Assembly (NCBI GenBank): GCA_945865815.1 | Contig: CAMBFR010000024.1 | Coordinates: 1 to 40,678 of the forward strand | Origin: Candidatus Sulfopaludibacter sp. SbA3 | GTDB lineage: Bacteria; Acidobacteriota; Terriglobia; 20CM-2-55-15 | Direction: 5' to 3' | DNA length: 40,678 nt | In this document: one piece after another, positions 1-9,455 of the stretch | Layout of the letters: every line of letters begins with the position of its first letter | How positions within the stretch are numbered: position 1 is the first letter of the stretch | The notes under the pieces: generated by a model | What the model saw: only the letters and a program-made list of their open reading frames with translations | The model's database searches: none | What the model was told of the DNA's origin: nothing | Translations under genes and position numbers: made by a program

Positions 1-1
1 C

Positions 2-160
2 TCGCCGCTGTTCCCGGTCCAGCTTCTGGGCGGCAGCCAGAGCAACTTTCATCAACAATACGACGTTGCCCGGGACGGCCGCTTTCTCATCAATGGTACT
101 GAAGACACGGAAACCGCTCCCATCGTGCTGCTCCTGAACTGGCATCCCCCCGAGAATTGA
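2..160 (+). CDS. C-terminal end of a PD40/WD40-type (TolB-like propeller) protein, partial
   Basis: The first bases encode the last 52 residues of a protein whose start lies outside the window, ending at TGA 158-160. The tail carries the pattern YDVARDGRFLIN followed by a run ending LLLNWHPPEN. This pattern closes many acidobacterial proteins that end in PD40/WD40-like beta-propeller repeats, often fused behind a Ser/Thr kinase. The match to that family is from memory of its typical C-terminus; the rest of the protein cannot be seen, so kinase fusion is only inferred. The next gene is convergent, with 83 bases between them. Confidence 0.6.
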   Translation, partial: SPLFPVQLLGGSQSNFHQQYDVARDGRFLINGTEDTETAPIVLLLNWHPPEN

Positions 161-243
161 TCGCCGGAGACCCAACGCGGCCGAATGCCGGAGGCTGGTC
201 CGTCTATCGCGCCACGCGGGTCTCCGAAGGGATGCGGTAATTT

Positions 244-627
244 CTACCGCCCCAGGACGTCGCTGCGGACGCTTTCGGCGAGCGCAGCGACCTGAGCGAT
301 CAAGCCGCTCCCGACACCGAGTTCCGTGAGCGTCTGTCCCAGGTTTTCAACGACCGCGTCGAAGTGCGAATCGTTGAGCCCCCGCTCCACCAGGTGGGCA
401 TGGCCCTTCCGCATGTCGAGTCCGGTGTAGTTGGTAGGGCCGCCGAAGACCATCGTGAGAAACGCCTTCTGTTTGCCGATCTGCTTCTTCATATCGACGC
501 CTTCAAAGAAGTGTTTGATGCGATCGTCCGCGAGAACCTTCTGGTAGAAACGATCGACCGCGGCTTCAACCGCGGGCTTTCCGCCCAGCTGCTCATATAA
601 GGTGACCTGCGGTGTCTGTGTGCTCAT
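244..627 (-). CDS. glbN: Group 1 truncated haemoglobin (trHbN)
   Basis: A 127-residue protein of normal length for group 1 truncated haemoglobins, haem proteins that bind O2 and NO in the cytoplasm and often act in NO detoxification. Visible family marks are LYEQLGG near residue 11, the FY pair at 27-28 (Tyr B10 in the distal pocket), KAFLTMVFGGP at 54-64, and GHAHLVERGL around 75, where His76 aligns best with the proximal haem ligand. The C-terminal helix SHFDAVVENLGQTLTELGV is typical. The gene stands alone, divergent from the kinase gene with 276 bases between them. The start is the only sensible ATG before the family's first helix. Physiological role is inferred from the family only. Confidence 0.93.
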   Translation of the reverse strand: MSTQTPQVTLYEQLGGKPAVEAAVDRFYQKVLADDRIKHFFEGVDMKKQIGKQKAFLTMVFGGPTNYTGLDMRKGHAHLVERGLNDSHFDAVVENLGQTLTELGVGSGLIAQVAALAESVRSDVLGR

Positions 628-886
628 TGATGAAAAACTCCTCGTTGGATATTTGGTCCGTACCGGTCTTGCAAGTCACGCACCAGATGGAAGTGACTAT
701 ACATCAGACGTGTAAGGACCTGATCCTGTCGATCTGAAACGTGACCGACGGGCCGCAAAATGACAGAGAGTCATATGACCACGATTTTCTCCAACCCGAT
801 CGCGACAGCGAGTCTCGGCATGAGGTAAAGCCGGGCTGAGGGAGCGCGCAAAAAGTGAAAACCCTGAATCCGTGACGAACTTCGGC

Positions 887-892
887 TAGAAT
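887..892 (+). promoter_or_regulatory. Possible -10 box (TAGAAT) of the kinase gene
   Basis: TAGAAT lies 11 bases before the ATG at 904, and no Shine-Dalgarno sequence is visible in between. The spacing would give a transcript with a leader of only a few bases. No convincing -35 box was found, so this is a weak call. Confidence 0.3.
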
Positions 893-903
893 CCGTCATC
901 GTT

Positions 904-3069
904 ATGGCTCTCTCGCCCGGAACACAACTCGGACGCTACGAAATCCTCGGCATCATCGGCGCCGGCGGGATGGGCGAGGTCTACAAGGCGAGGGACACGC
1001 GGCTGGAGCGTATCGTCGCAGTGAAGGTTTGCCACGAGCAGTTCTCCTCGCGTTTTGAACGCGAGGCGCGCGCAATCGCACAGTTGAACCATCCGAACAT
1101 ATGCCAGTTGTACGATGTGGGTCCGAACTACCTTGTCATGGAGTACATCGAGGGCAGGCCGCTGGAAGGTCCGCTGCCGCTCGATCGGGCGCTGAAATAC
1201 GCGGCGCAGATCTGCGATGCGCTCGAAGCCGCGCATCGGAAGGGCATCGTGCACCGGGACCTGAAACCCGCCAACATTCTCGTGACATCCGGCTACGTGA
1301 AGCTTCTCGATTTCGGACTGGCTCAACTCGGCGCGGCGCCGATGTCGCCCGAGGACGTTACGGGAACATTCGGCCTGACCCAGGCCGGAACGATTCTCGG
1401 CACGGCCGCCTACATGTCGCCGGAGCAGGCCGAGGCGAAACCGATCGATGCGCGCTCCGACATCTTTTCATTCGGCGCCGTCCTGTACGAAATGCTGAGC
1501 GGACGGCGCGCATTCAACGGCAGCTCTTCCGTCGCGATAATGGCCGCCGTCCTGCACAAGGATCCGGAACCGATCGAAGCCCCGCGAGAGCTGGAGGACA
1601 TCATTACCCGGTGCCTGCGCAAGTCCTCCGGCCTGCGTTTCCAGTCCGCCGAGGAACTTCGCGCGGCGCTCGGCGCCGTTCCCGCGCCGAAGCCGGCGGC
1701 GCAACAGGCATCGGTCGCAGTCCTGCCTTTCGCGAACATGAGCCGCGATCCCGACGATGAGTACTTCAGCGACGGCCTCGCCGAGGAAATCATCAACGCG
1801 CTTGTCAAAATTCCTGGACTAAAAGTCATTGCCCGCACATCCGCCTTCGCCTTCAAGGGCCAGAACACGGATATTCGCAAGATCGCGGAAATCCTCGGCG
1901 TCGCCAACGTTCTTGAAGGAAGCGTGCGCCGCGCGGGAAATCGAATCCGCGTTACGGCGCAATTGATCGCGGCGGCGGATGGAAGTCATCTCTGGTCGGA
2001 ACGGTACGACCGTCAGATGGAAGATGTTTTTGCCTTGCAGGATGAAATCGCGTTGGCGATTGCGTCCGAATTCAAGATCAAATTTGCGCCGGCTCCGGCC
2101 GAGCGGCAGCGGCGGCAGCCCAGCCTGCAGGCATATGAGGCGTATCTTCGCTATCGGCAGTATCAGTGGGCGTTCACGCCGGAAGCGCTCCGGCGAAGCC
2201 GTGAATGCCTGGAACACGCCATCGCGCTCGATCCCGAATTTGCGCTGCCCTACACCGGCATGGCGGACCACTACTTCGCATCTTGCAGCATTGGAAACGC
2301 CGCCGAACTCGTACCGCTCGCGCGCCGCTTCGCCGAACGCGCTTTGGAATTGGATCCGGATCTGCCGGAAGCGCAGGGGATGCTGGGTGTACTGGCCGGA
2401 TTCTGGAAACGGGACTGGAAAGAAGCGGAGCGTTGGTTTCGGCAGGCGGTTTCTCGAAACACCATTCCGTGGCATGTCCGCAGCTGGCACTCGACGTTCT
2501 ACCTCCTTCCGTTAGGACGGCTGGAAGAGGCTCGGCGGGAAGCAGAGCGCGCCCTCGAAGACAACCCCCTCAGCCAGATCCTGTACTATTGCATGGCCTA
2601 CGTGCTGGAGGGCGCCGGACTGGAAGCGGAGGCCCGTGAGGCCCTGAAAAAGGCGGTCGAACTCGATCCCCAGTTCTGGATTGGTTTCTACGGACTCGGT
2701 TTGCACCATGCCGTCCACGGAAGGTTGGATGAGTCGCGGAGGGCAATGGAAAAGGCCTATGCGTTCAATCCTCATCCCTATACGATCGGCGCCCTGGCTG
2801 GAGTGCTTCGAAGCACGGGAGACAGTGTGCAATCCGAAGCCCTCCTCGGACAACTGACTTCCGGTTCGCCCGAGGCTTCCGTCGCACTGGCCAACTTTCA
2901 TTTTGTTCGAGGCGAGTTCGGCGATGCCGTCGATTACATCGGAAAGGCGATCGATGAGAGATATGCCTTCCTCGCCAATTTCCTCGTCTTCCCACATGCG
3001 GCGCGGCTTCGTGACGCCGCCGGATGGCCGGCGTTGATGACGAAGCTCAACCTTCCGTCCTCACGATAA
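904..3069 (+). CDS. Eukaryotic-like Ser/Thr protein kinase with TolB-like region and TPRs
   Basis: A 721-residue protein with an intact Hanks-type kinase domain at about residues 11-260: Gly-rich loop GAGGMGEVYKA, ATP-binding Lys41, HRDLKPAN with catalytic Asp119, DFG at 136-138 and the activation segment GTAAYMSPEQ. Residues about 268-390 match the TolB/adenylate-cyclase-associated region (VAVLPFANMS, FSDGLAEEI, GSVRRAGNRIRVTAQL, LWSERYDR). The remaining part, about 400-700, is a string of helical TPR-like repeats. No transmembrane helix is obvious, so the protein is probably cytoplasmic and regulates partners by phosphorylation with the TPR part as docking surface. Substrates are unknown. 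It precedes the Oar-like receptor gene by 162 bases but there is no proof of co-transcription. Confidence 0.92.
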   Translation: MALSPGTQLGRYEILGIIGAGGMGEVYKARDTRLERIVAVKVCHEQFSSRFEREARAIAQLNHPNICQLYDVGPNYLVMEYIEGRPLEGPLPLDRALKYAAQICDALEAAHRKGIVHRDLKPANILVTSGYVKLLDFGLAQLGAAPMSPEDVTGTFGLTQAGTILGTAAYMSPEQAEAKPIDARSDIFSFGAVLYEMLSGRRAFNGSSSVAIMAAVLHKDPEPIEAPRELEDIITRCLRKSSGLRFQSAEELRAALGAVPAPKPAAQQASVAVLPFANMSRDPDDEYFSDGLAEEIINALVKIPGLKVIARTSAFAFKGQNTDIRKIAEILGVANVLEGSVRRAGNRIRVTAQLIAAADGSHLWSERYDRQMEDVFALQDEIALAIASEFKIKFAPAPAERQRRQPSLQAYEAYLRYRQYQWAFTPEALRRSRECLEHAIALDPEFALPYTGMADHYFASCSIGNAAELVPLARRFAERALELDPDLPEAQGMLGVLAGFWKRDWKEAERWFRQAVSRNTIPWHVRSWHSTFYLLPLGRLEEARREAERALEDNPLSQILYYCMAYVLEGAGLEAEAREALKKAVELDPQFWIGFYGLGLHHAVHGRLDESRRAMEKAYAFNPHPYTIGALAGVLRSTGDSVQSEALLGQLTSGSPEASVALANFHFVRGEFGDAVDYIGKAIDERYAFLANFLVFPHAARLRDAAGWPALMTKLNLPSSR

Positions 3070-3231
3070 ATCGGTATTCGTCACACGAAGAGAACCTTGA
3101 AGGCTTCCCAGTTGAGCCTGCCTTTCTGGCTCCGCTTCGAGACAGAGGATGGTGTAGTGGCCCAAAGCATTGATCATTGGCTCGGTGGCGATGTAGGCTA
3201 CCGCAAACGTCTGGTGGATTCGGAGGAAATC

Positions 3232-6200
3232 ATGAAGCGTGTTGTGGTTGTCATGGCGGTTCTGACTGTTCTTCTTTCTATTTGCGATTCTACGTTCGCC
3301 CAGGTGAACGCGCGGCTCGGCGGCACGGTCGCCGATGCGACGGGAGCGCTGATACCGGGAGTCGAAGTCACGGCTCGGAATGTCAACACCGGGATTACCG
3401 ATACCCGAGTCACCAATGAAACCGGCAACTACGAATTCCCCAGCCTGCAACCCGGCGCCTACACGCTGTCGGCCTCCCTGCCGGGATTCCAGGCCGCGGC
3501 ATATAACAACGTGCAACTGAGCCAGGGACAACAGGTGCGGCTGAACTTCACGCTGCAGGTGGGCGCGGTGGCGCAGGCCGTGGAGGTTATTGCGGAAGCC
3601 AATACAGCGCTGGCGACCACATCCTCGTCAGTGGGAGGTGTGCTTCCCGAGGCGGAAGTGCGGAGCCTGCCTCTTTCGAATCGTAACGTGCTGGACCTGG
3701 TGCGAACCACGGCGGCCGGCGCCGTCGGCGACAACTTTGCCGGAGCGCGAATGAGCCAGCTCAACACGACGCGCGACGGCTTGCCGACAATGGACGGCCG
3801 CTACAACGACTGGAACGGAGCTTACTCCGCGATTTTCACAAGCCCCGATCTGGTGGAGGAAGTTCAGGTCATCGTCAACAGTATCGATGCGGCATCGGGA
3901 CGCGGCTCGGGACAGGTCCGCATGCAGACGCGCGCGGGCACGAACGATCTCCACGGAGCGGTTTTCTACTCGAACAGGAACTCGGCGCTCAACTCTCAGG
4001 GTTGGTTCCAGAATCTCGTGGGCGCCCGCAAGAGCTATCAGAATCGTAACCAGTACGGCGGCCGGCTGGGCGGGCCCATCATCAGGAACAAGGCGTTTTT
4101 CTTCGTCCTGGTGGATCAGCAGCGATACGTGGAAAAGCAGAATGTCATCGCCACCGTGTTAACCAGCCAGGCGCGCCAGGGAGTCTTCCGGTATTTGACC
4201 GAGGGCGCCACGGGGGCCGGAGGCGGCGCCAACCGTCGAAACGGCAATGCGTTCTCGACGACGCGGTCGGTCGATCTGGCGGGCAATGTGCTGGGGGCGA
4301 ATCCCGCCAACGGCGCGCCATTATTCCTGAATTCCTTTAATCTTTTCAGCGACGTTCGAGATCCGAACCGCACTCGGATCGATCCCGTGTGGGTGGGACC
4401 CCAGTATCTGTCCCGCATGCCCCTGCCCAACGACTGGACCGTCGGCGACGGGCTCAACACGGCCGGTTACCGCTGGCTTCGCCGGCATCCCGGCAGCGAC
4501 AGTTCCACAGGAAACGATCCCAATACGAACCGCGACCACCTCAGTGCCCGTCTCGACTATCAAATTGACTCGGGCAACAAAATCACATTTACAACGAGCC
4601 GCGAAGCGGACTGGGGCGTGACCGACCAAACCGGTCTTCCCGCTTTTCCCGGCGGCTACTTTGGTGAGATCCGGCGCTTTCCGGATCTTTACACCGGAAG
4701 CTGGACATCGTCTCTTTCATCAAGCGTCCTGAACGAACTGAGAGTCGGCACGAAGCGGGACTCCTGGTTCGGCTGGTCGCCTTTCCATGTGGGATGCTGC
4801 GTGCGCGGAAAAGGGGAGGACCAGATCAGCGAAATATCGAAGGAAGCCCTGGCCACCTTCCCCCAGATCCGCGGAAAACTCTTCTATCCCGAGCCGACGC
4901 TCGGCCTTGGAAACTATGCGCCCTTCGGGCGGGCGGGCGCGGCGCCGCGGTTCAACCCAAGCCCGCTCTGGCAGTTTGCCGACACGCTGAGCTGGATCAA
5001 GGGCGCCCACTCCTTTCAGGGAGGCTTTGAATTCATTCGCACCGGCTCGGGGCAAAATAATTCGGGCGGCATCGCCACAGCGTATCCGCACGCGATTCTG
5101 GGGGTGGGCAACATACCGGTTCCCAATATCAACACGACGAACTTCCGGGGACTGAACACCAACGATGTGACGACCGCGCAGGATCTTCTCGCCAACCTCG
5201 CCGGAACCGTCGCGGATATCAGCGAAAAATTCTGGACGAACTCTCCGGACCAGACCAGCTTTCAGAACTACACCGGCGACACGGTATTCGTGGTGCGCAC
5301 CTACCGTCAGAACGACTGGGCGTCGTTTTTCAAGGACAACTGGAGAGTCACCCAGAACTTCACTTTGAATCTCGGTGTGCGCTACGACAAGTACGGAGTT
5401 CCTTATGACATTACGGGCATGGGCCAGCGTGTACGAGGCGGACAGGCCGGCATGTTCGGCATTTCCGGCAGAGACTTTTCGGCGCTGTGGAATCCCAATG
5501 CAACAGGAGGCGCTCTGACAACGGTGGAATTCGCGGGCAAGCACTCGCCCAACCCCGGCGTATTGCCGTTCAAAAACGATTGGAACAACTTCGCCCCGTC
5601 GGTCGGTTTCAGCTGGTCGCTGCCATGGTTCGATCGGCCCACCGTTTTTAGAGGCGGATACGGCATCAACTATGCGGGCGCTCCGGCATACCAGCAGTAC
5701 GGAAGGGAAATCGGCGCCCTGCCGGGTTCGCAGGTTCAGGTCATATACGCCCCCTCGTCATATCTCGACATCGGCGGCGTTAACTCGACGATTCTGCCGC
5801 TCTCGACAGGCGGCGCCCGGCCCGATGACGCCGTTCCATTAACCAATCGGACGACGTCTCTCACCTCGTTCGCCGACGAACGTACGATTCAGTACAGCCA
5901 GAATTTCAATCTCTCTGTCCAGCGTGAGTTGGCCCGGAACCTCACGCTCGAGGTGAGTTATGTCGGCAACAAGGGCTCGAAGCTCTGGGGACCCATCGAA
6001 CTGAACGAGCCCAATATCTTCGAGAACGGGATCCTCGAGGCGTTCAACGTCACCAGAACGGGCGGAAACGCCCCGCTCTTCAGCCGGATTCTCATGGGAC
6101 GCAACGTTCCCGGCGCCGGCGTGGTGAACGGCACCACGCTCACGGGCTCGGACGCCCTGCGGCGCTATACGACCACCAACCAGTGGATCGCCAATGGCGA

Positions 6201-7191
6201 AGCCGCGAATTTCGCGAACTGGCTTAACAGTACCTCGGCCCTGACGGGACAAAACGGCGGCCTCCTGAAGAACGGAGGGCTGCCCGAGAACTTTATCGTG
6301 GTGAATCCGCAGTTCGGCGTGGCGGCGCTGCACGGAAACAACGACAGTTCCATCTATCATTCCCTTCAGACCGAAGTGACAAAACGGTTGTCAGAAGGTT
6401 TTACGGGCCGCTTCGGCTATACGTGGGCCAAGAACCTCGGCAATTCCGCCGTTGGCAACGCCCAGGCCAGCAGCAACACTTCGACGACTCGAGATCCACG
6501 AAACCGAAGTCTGCAACGGGGACTGGTCACATTCGACCGCAAGCACCAGCTTCGCGGACACGCCACATGGGAGTTGCCCTTCGGGCCCAATCACATGCTG
6601 CTGGGCAATAGTCCGTCCTGGGTCAGCCGAATCGTCGAGGGCTGGCAGGTCTCGGGCATTTTTTCCTGGAACTCCGGCGATCCGCTGGAATTCATCTCGA
6701 CGCGGCGCACGTTGGCGTCGCGAGCCAACTCCAACACGGCGGACCTGGTTGGGAGCCTGCCGAAGGATGCCGGGAATGTCCGCGTTCAGAATGGTTTCGT
6801 CGAATATTTCGAAAACCTCCGGACACAGCGCGGTCCCCTGCCCAACTTTGGCGGCGACGCGGCGCTCCCCGGAAGATTCAGCAACCAGGTTGTGGTCGAC
6901 AGTGCCGGAAACATCATTCTTCAGAATCCGCAGCCTGGAACGACCGGGAACACGGCCCTGAACCTTGCGGGCATCCAGGGGCCCGGAAGTCTCGGGCTCG
7001 ACTTGTCGTTGAGCAAAAGCGTAAAGATCGGCGAAGGCAGGAATTTCACAGTGCGCGCGGATGCAATCAATGCGCTGAACAAGCCGCAATGGGGAAACCC
7101 CAATACGGACATCAACTCCGCGTCCTTCGGGCGCATTACTACGGCAACCGGCGCGAGAACATTTACGATAAATGCCCGCGTGGATTTCTGA
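3232..7191 (+). CDS. Oar-like TonB-dependent outer-membrane receptor
   Basis: A 1319-residue outer-membrane protein. The chosen ATG at 3232 follows a GGAGGA ribosome site and begins a clear signal peptide (MKRVVVVMAVLTVLLS...FAQ); the frame is open 135 bases further upstream but without signal or ribosome site. Residues about 25-105 form a carboxypeptidase-regulatory-like Ig fold (GTVADATGALIPGVEV, TNETGNYEFPSLQPGAYTL). A plug-like region follows (LPLSNRNVLDLVR), with QVRMQTRAGTNDLHGAVFY around 225-245. The rest is barrel, ending in aromatic F. Such proteins are abundant in Acidobacteria and are thought to import polymers or siderophore-like ligands using TonB energy; the ligand here is unknown. 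A palindromic repeat lies 20 bases past the stop. Confidence 0.92.
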   Translation: MKRVVVVMAVLTVLLSICDSTFAQVNARLGGTVADATGALIPGVEVTARNVNTGITDTRVTNETGNYEFPSLQPGAYTLSASLPGFQAAAYNNVQLSQGQQVRLNFTLQVGAVAQAVEVIAEANTALATTSSSVGGVLPEAEVRSLPLSNRNVLDLVRTTAAGAVGDNFAGARMSQLNTTRDGLPTMDGRYNDWNGAYSAIFTSPDLVEEVQVIVNSIDAASGRGSGQVRMQTRAGTNDLHGAVFYSNRNSALNSQGWFQNLVGARKSYQNRNQYGGRLGGPIIRNKAFFFVLVDQQRYVEKQNVIATVLTSQARQGVFRYLTEGATGAGGGANRRNGNAFSTTRSVDLAGNVLGANPANGAPLFLNSFNLFSDVRDPNRTRIDPVWVGPQYLSRMPLPNDWTVGDGLNTAGYRWLRRHPGSDSSTGNDPNTNRDHLSARLDYQIDSGNKITFTTSREADWGVTDQTGLPAFPGGYFGEIRRFPDLYTGSWTSSLSSSVLNELRVGTKRDSWFGWSPFHVGCCVRGKGEDQISEISKEALATFPQIRGKLFYPEPTLGLGNYAPFGRAGAAPRFNPSPLWQFADTLSWIKGAHSFQGGFEFIRTGSGQNNSGGIATAYPHAILGVGNIPVPNINTTNFRGLNTNDVTTAQDLLANLAGTVADISEKFWTNSPDQTSFQNYTGDTVFVVRTYRQNDWASFFKDNWRVTQNFTLNLGVRYDKYGVPYDITGMGQRVRGGQAGMFGISGRDFSALWNPNATGGALTTVEFAGKHSPNPGVLPFKNDWNNFAPSVGFSWSLPWFDRPTVFRGGYGINYAGAPAYQQYGREIGALPGSQVQVIYAPSSYLDIGGVNSTILPLSTGGARPDDAVPLTNRTTSLTSFADERTIQYSQNFNLSVQRELARNLTLEVSYVGNKGSKLWGPIELNEPNIFENGILEAFNVTRTGGNAPLFSRILMGRNVPGAGVVNGTTLTGSDALRRYTTTNQWIANGEAANFANWLNSTSALTGQNGGLLKNGGLPENFIVVNPQFGVAALHGNNDSSIYHSLQTEVTKRLSEGFTGRFGYTWAKNLGNSAVGNAQASSNTSTTRDPRNRSLQRGLVTFDRKHQLRGHATWELPFGPNHMLLGNSPSWVSRIVEGWQVSGIFSWNSGDPLEFISTRRTLASRANSNTADLVGSLPKDAGNVRVQNGFVEYFENLRTQRGPLPNFGGDAALPGRFSNQVVVDSAGNIILQNPQPGTTGNTALNLAGIQGPGSLGLDLSLSKSVKIGEGRNFTVRADAINALNKPQWGNPNTDINSASFGRITTATGARTFTINARVDF

Positions 7192-7210
7192 GGTTTGGGG
7201 CGTGCGCAAA

Positions 7211-7273
7211 GACTCCCCTCCTGGATTAGGAGGGGAGCCGTTCGCGGTTTTTTTAGCGAACGGCGGGGTGGCG
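7211..7273. repeat. Palindromic interspersed repeat unit (CCACCCC/CCCCTCCT family), copy 1
   Basis: Two adjacent hairpins: CTCCCCTCCT-GGATT-AGGAGGGGAG (7213-7237, perfect 10-base stem) and GCCGTTCGC...GCGAACGGC (7237-7264, perfect 9-base stem), then GGGGTGGC. Read on the minus strand it starts CCACCCCG and ends with the CCCCTCCT hairpin, the same order as the units at 13991-14099. It lies in the spacer between the receptor and YkgJ-type genes and could stop transcription, although no T run follows the first stem. Confidence 0.75.
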
Positions 7274-7328
7274 TCCAATCCATTGATGCTGCGAAGCCAC
7301 CCTGTAGATATTCGCGCCGCGCATCGAT

Positions 7329-8642
7329 TTGAATGAGCGCTACGCGGGCATCCATGCAGTGACTACCCGCTTTGAGTATCCAGAAGACGTGTTGTTCACG
7401 TGCACGCGCTGCGGCGACTGCTGCCGTTCCGGAAACGTCTTGCTTGGACCCGGCGAGGAAGAGCGGCTGCGTACACTCGATTGGCGTGGCCGCGAAGCGG
7501 ACCTCGAAGGCGTACCTGCCGTGGTTTCAACGACCGCAGGCGATAGGCGGGTGCGCCGTCTGGCGCGCCGCGAGGACGGCGCCTGCATATATCTCGGCGC
7601 CGACCAGCTCTGCCAAATCCACCGCCATTTTGGCGGCGACGCCAAACCGCTGATGTGCAGGCTCTACCCTTTTGCTTTCTACCGGCTCGCCGAACGCCTT
7701 GCGGTCGACTGCTCTTTCTCGTGCCGTTCGATCTCGGAGGGTAGCGGCGCCTCTCTCGCTGAGAGGGTGCCCGAGTGGACGGCCCTGCTCGGTGAAGGTA
7801 CTGCTCATGAAGAGACACCGCACCGCCTCACGCGCCAGCGCACTCTTTCCGGCGAATTGCTATGGGAGTTCGAGCACTATCTACTCGGCTTCCTCGCCGA
7901 CCAAAGCCTGTCTCTATTCGACCGCGTCCGATGCTGTCTCCAGTTCGTTCGACTGGCAACGACCGGCGATCCGGTCACGCCATCGGCAGCGAAGCTGCGG
8001 GAGGCGATTGGCGCCGGCCTGCCGCGACAGATTGCCGGCATCCCCCGGGGCAGCGGCATGGACCGAACGCAGCGCCTCATTTTTTATCACTGGCTCTTCC
8101 TCGCCCTCAATCCTTCGCCGGCCAACACCGACCTGCTTTCCGGGCCCGGCCTTCGCAAAGAGGACCAGCGGCGCCTCGCCGCCGCGCAGCGTTTCGTAAG
8201 CCAGCAGGGCGCGTGGATAGATAACCGCGAACTCCCTGTCACGTGGCGGCAGATCGCAGCCGTTGACGCGGCCGTAGTCACGGCGCACAGTTCGTCCTTA
8301 CTCGAGCGCTATCTCGCTGCGAAGATCATCGGCCAGCGGTTTCTTGTCGCCTACAACGAAGAACTTCCGCTCGTCGAGGCCGTGCCACTCTTCCTGCTCA
8401 GCTACCCGATGGCCATCTGGACCGCCCGCGCGCTCGCCGCCGAGCGCGGCGCCGCAGCGGCAGCCGAACGAGACCTGCGCCAGGCGCTCGTCCTGCTCGA
8501 CCGCACTCTCGGCCAGATCTCGCTCGCGTCGCTTCCTGCGAAGGTGAAGAAAGCCTGGCATTTTGTCGTCGAGGAGACGGATCTGGTGGTGGAGACTACC
8601 AACGAGCTCGTTGGGTTGGACGCTGACCCGGCAGAACCCTGA
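7329..8642 (+). CDS. YkgJ-type cysteine-cluster protein
   Basis: A 437-residue protein with the YkgJ/Fe- or Zn-chelating cluster near its N-terminus: CTRCGDCC (Cys25, 28, 31, 32), then a second group at about 84-115 (CIYL, CQIHRHF, KPLMCRLYPFAF). This arrangement of cysteines is diagnostic for the family, which is thought to bind a metal or Fe-S cluster; the biochemical role is not settled. The long C-terminal region, about 150-437, is helical and not recognised. The start is TTG at 7329 with no clear ribosome site; GTG at 7359 is an alternative that keeps the whole cysteine cluster. It is convergent with the DUF2007 gene, 3 bases away. Confidence 0.8.
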   Translation: MNERYAGIHAVTTRFEYPEDVLFTCTRCGDCCRSGNVLLGPGEEERLRTLDWRGREADLEGVPAVVSTTAGDRRVRRLARREDGACIYLGADQLCQIHRHFGGDAKPLMCRLYPFAFYRLAERLAVDCSFSCRSISEGSGASLAERVPEWTALLGEGTAHEETPHRLTRQRTLSGELLWEFEHYLLGFLADQSLSLFDRVRCCLQFVRLATTGDPVTPSAAKLREAIGAGLPRQIAGIPRGSGMDRTQRLIFYHWLFLALNPSPANTDLLSGPGLRKEDQRRLAAAQRFVSQQGAWIDNRELPVTWRQIAAVDAAVVTAHSSSLLERYLAAKIIGQRFLVAYNEELPLVEAVPLFLLSYPMAIWTARALAAERGAAAAAERDLRQALVLLDRTLGQISLASLPAKVKKAWHFVVEETDLVVETTNELVGLDADPAEP

Positions 8643-8645
8643 TTC

Positions 8646-9026
8646 TTATATGTCGGAGATTTCCCCGTCCTCGGCGTCGATGGCCAGTTCCCCACGGTCT
8701 GCCTTTCTCAGCAAATCACGCGCGGTGCTCGCAAGCTCCTCCGGCACCAGAATCTGCAGAGTTGCAATTCCCGTGATCTGGATTCCATACACGTTCCGAA
8801 GCGCTTCGCCCTGGATCACCGCGGGAATGCCATTCCCTTCCAGGAAGGAACACATCTGATCGGCATCCAGTTGTCCCTGCGCGGTTGCCACGGCAACGTA
8901 GGCGGAGTCGGCGGTATCTCCAGGGCTGACGAGATCTGCCGCAAGATGATCGACCAGTGGGATGTCGCAGTCGCTGCACCGGGTGAATCCCGGCCGGTAC
9001 TCCATCCTGCATTGGGGACAAAACAT
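8646..9026 (-). CDS. Zinc-ribbon protein with DUF2007-like signalling domain
   Basis: A 126-residue protein. The ATG at 9026 is chosen because it follows a GGAG site and begins the zinc ribbon MFCPQCRMEY...CSDCDIPL (Cys-x2-Cys twice). After a short linker, the stretch around residues 45-110 (YVAVATAQGQLDADQMCSFL, then ALRNVYGI and LQILVPEELAS) matches DUF2007, a small ferredoxin-like fold proposed to be a signal-transducing or binding domain. The acidic C-terminus has no recognisable motif. The frame is open further upstream but that extension has no family character. Function is unknown. Confidence 0.75.
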   Translation of the reverse strand: MFCPQCRMEYRPGFTRCSDCDIPLVDHLAADLVSPGDTADSAYVAVATAQGQLDADQMCSFLEGNGIPAVIQGEALRNVYGIQITGIATLQILVPEELASTARDLLRKADRGELAIDAEDGEISDI

Positions 9027-9049
9027 CAAGGTCTCCGTTTCGCTTATTC

Positions 9050-9412
9050 CTAAGATTCCGTCGCGGCGAGCGACGTGAGCATGCGTTTGAGCGCCACGAG
9101 GCGATAGCTCTCCAGCAGCAACTCTTGTACCTCGGACCACTTGAAGGGCTGGCTGATTTTCATGCAGGTCCAGCCCTTGCTTGCGCCGTATGGAGACTTG
9201 AAGAATCTGGAGTCTCCAAGCAGGAGTTGCTGCAGCGGCAACTTCACCTTGAAGCAGATGCAGCGCTCGCCGCGGTATTCATCCAGCACGGCGAAGGTTT
9301 TCTTTCCAGCCTGAAAAGTCGGGTTGCCGAACGTCAGCACTTCATGCGTTTCCGGCCAGGCCAGGCAGGTCTGCCGCAATTTTTTCAGCACGGTTTCTTT
9401 GGTTTTAGGCAC
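9050..9412 (-). CDS. MmcQ/YjbR family protein
   Basis: About 120 residues with the features of the YjbR/MmcQ fold: WPETHEVLTFGNPTFQAGKKTFAVLDEY and ICFKVKL in the first half, then PYGASKGWTCMKI and a C-terminal helix pair ending SYRLVALKRML. The family has a double-wing structure and is often called DNA-binding, though in most members this is not shown. The start is uncertain: GTG at 9412 gives the usual family length; an ATG at 9466 would overlap the divergent cupin gene start and adds a non-family stretch. It is divergent from the cupin cluster with 43 bases between them. Confidence 0.72.
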   Translation of the reverse strand: MPKTKETVLKKLRQTCLAWPETHEVLTFGNPTFQAGKKTFAVLDEYRGERCICFKVKLPLQQLLLGDSRFFKSPYGASKGWTCMKISQPFKWSEVQELLLESYRLVALKRMLTSLAATES

Positions 9413-9455
9413 GAGTGGACTTATGCTACGACATCGTTTCCACAAGGAGAAGACA

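Noticed and set aside
165-226. CGGAGACCC...GGGTCTCCG inverted repeat as terminator
   Set aside because: Nine-base arms 44 bases apart with no T run; could be chance in GC-rich DNA.
4720-7278. Long minus-strand open frames
   Set aside because: Antisense to the Oar-like receptor; no recognisable domains.
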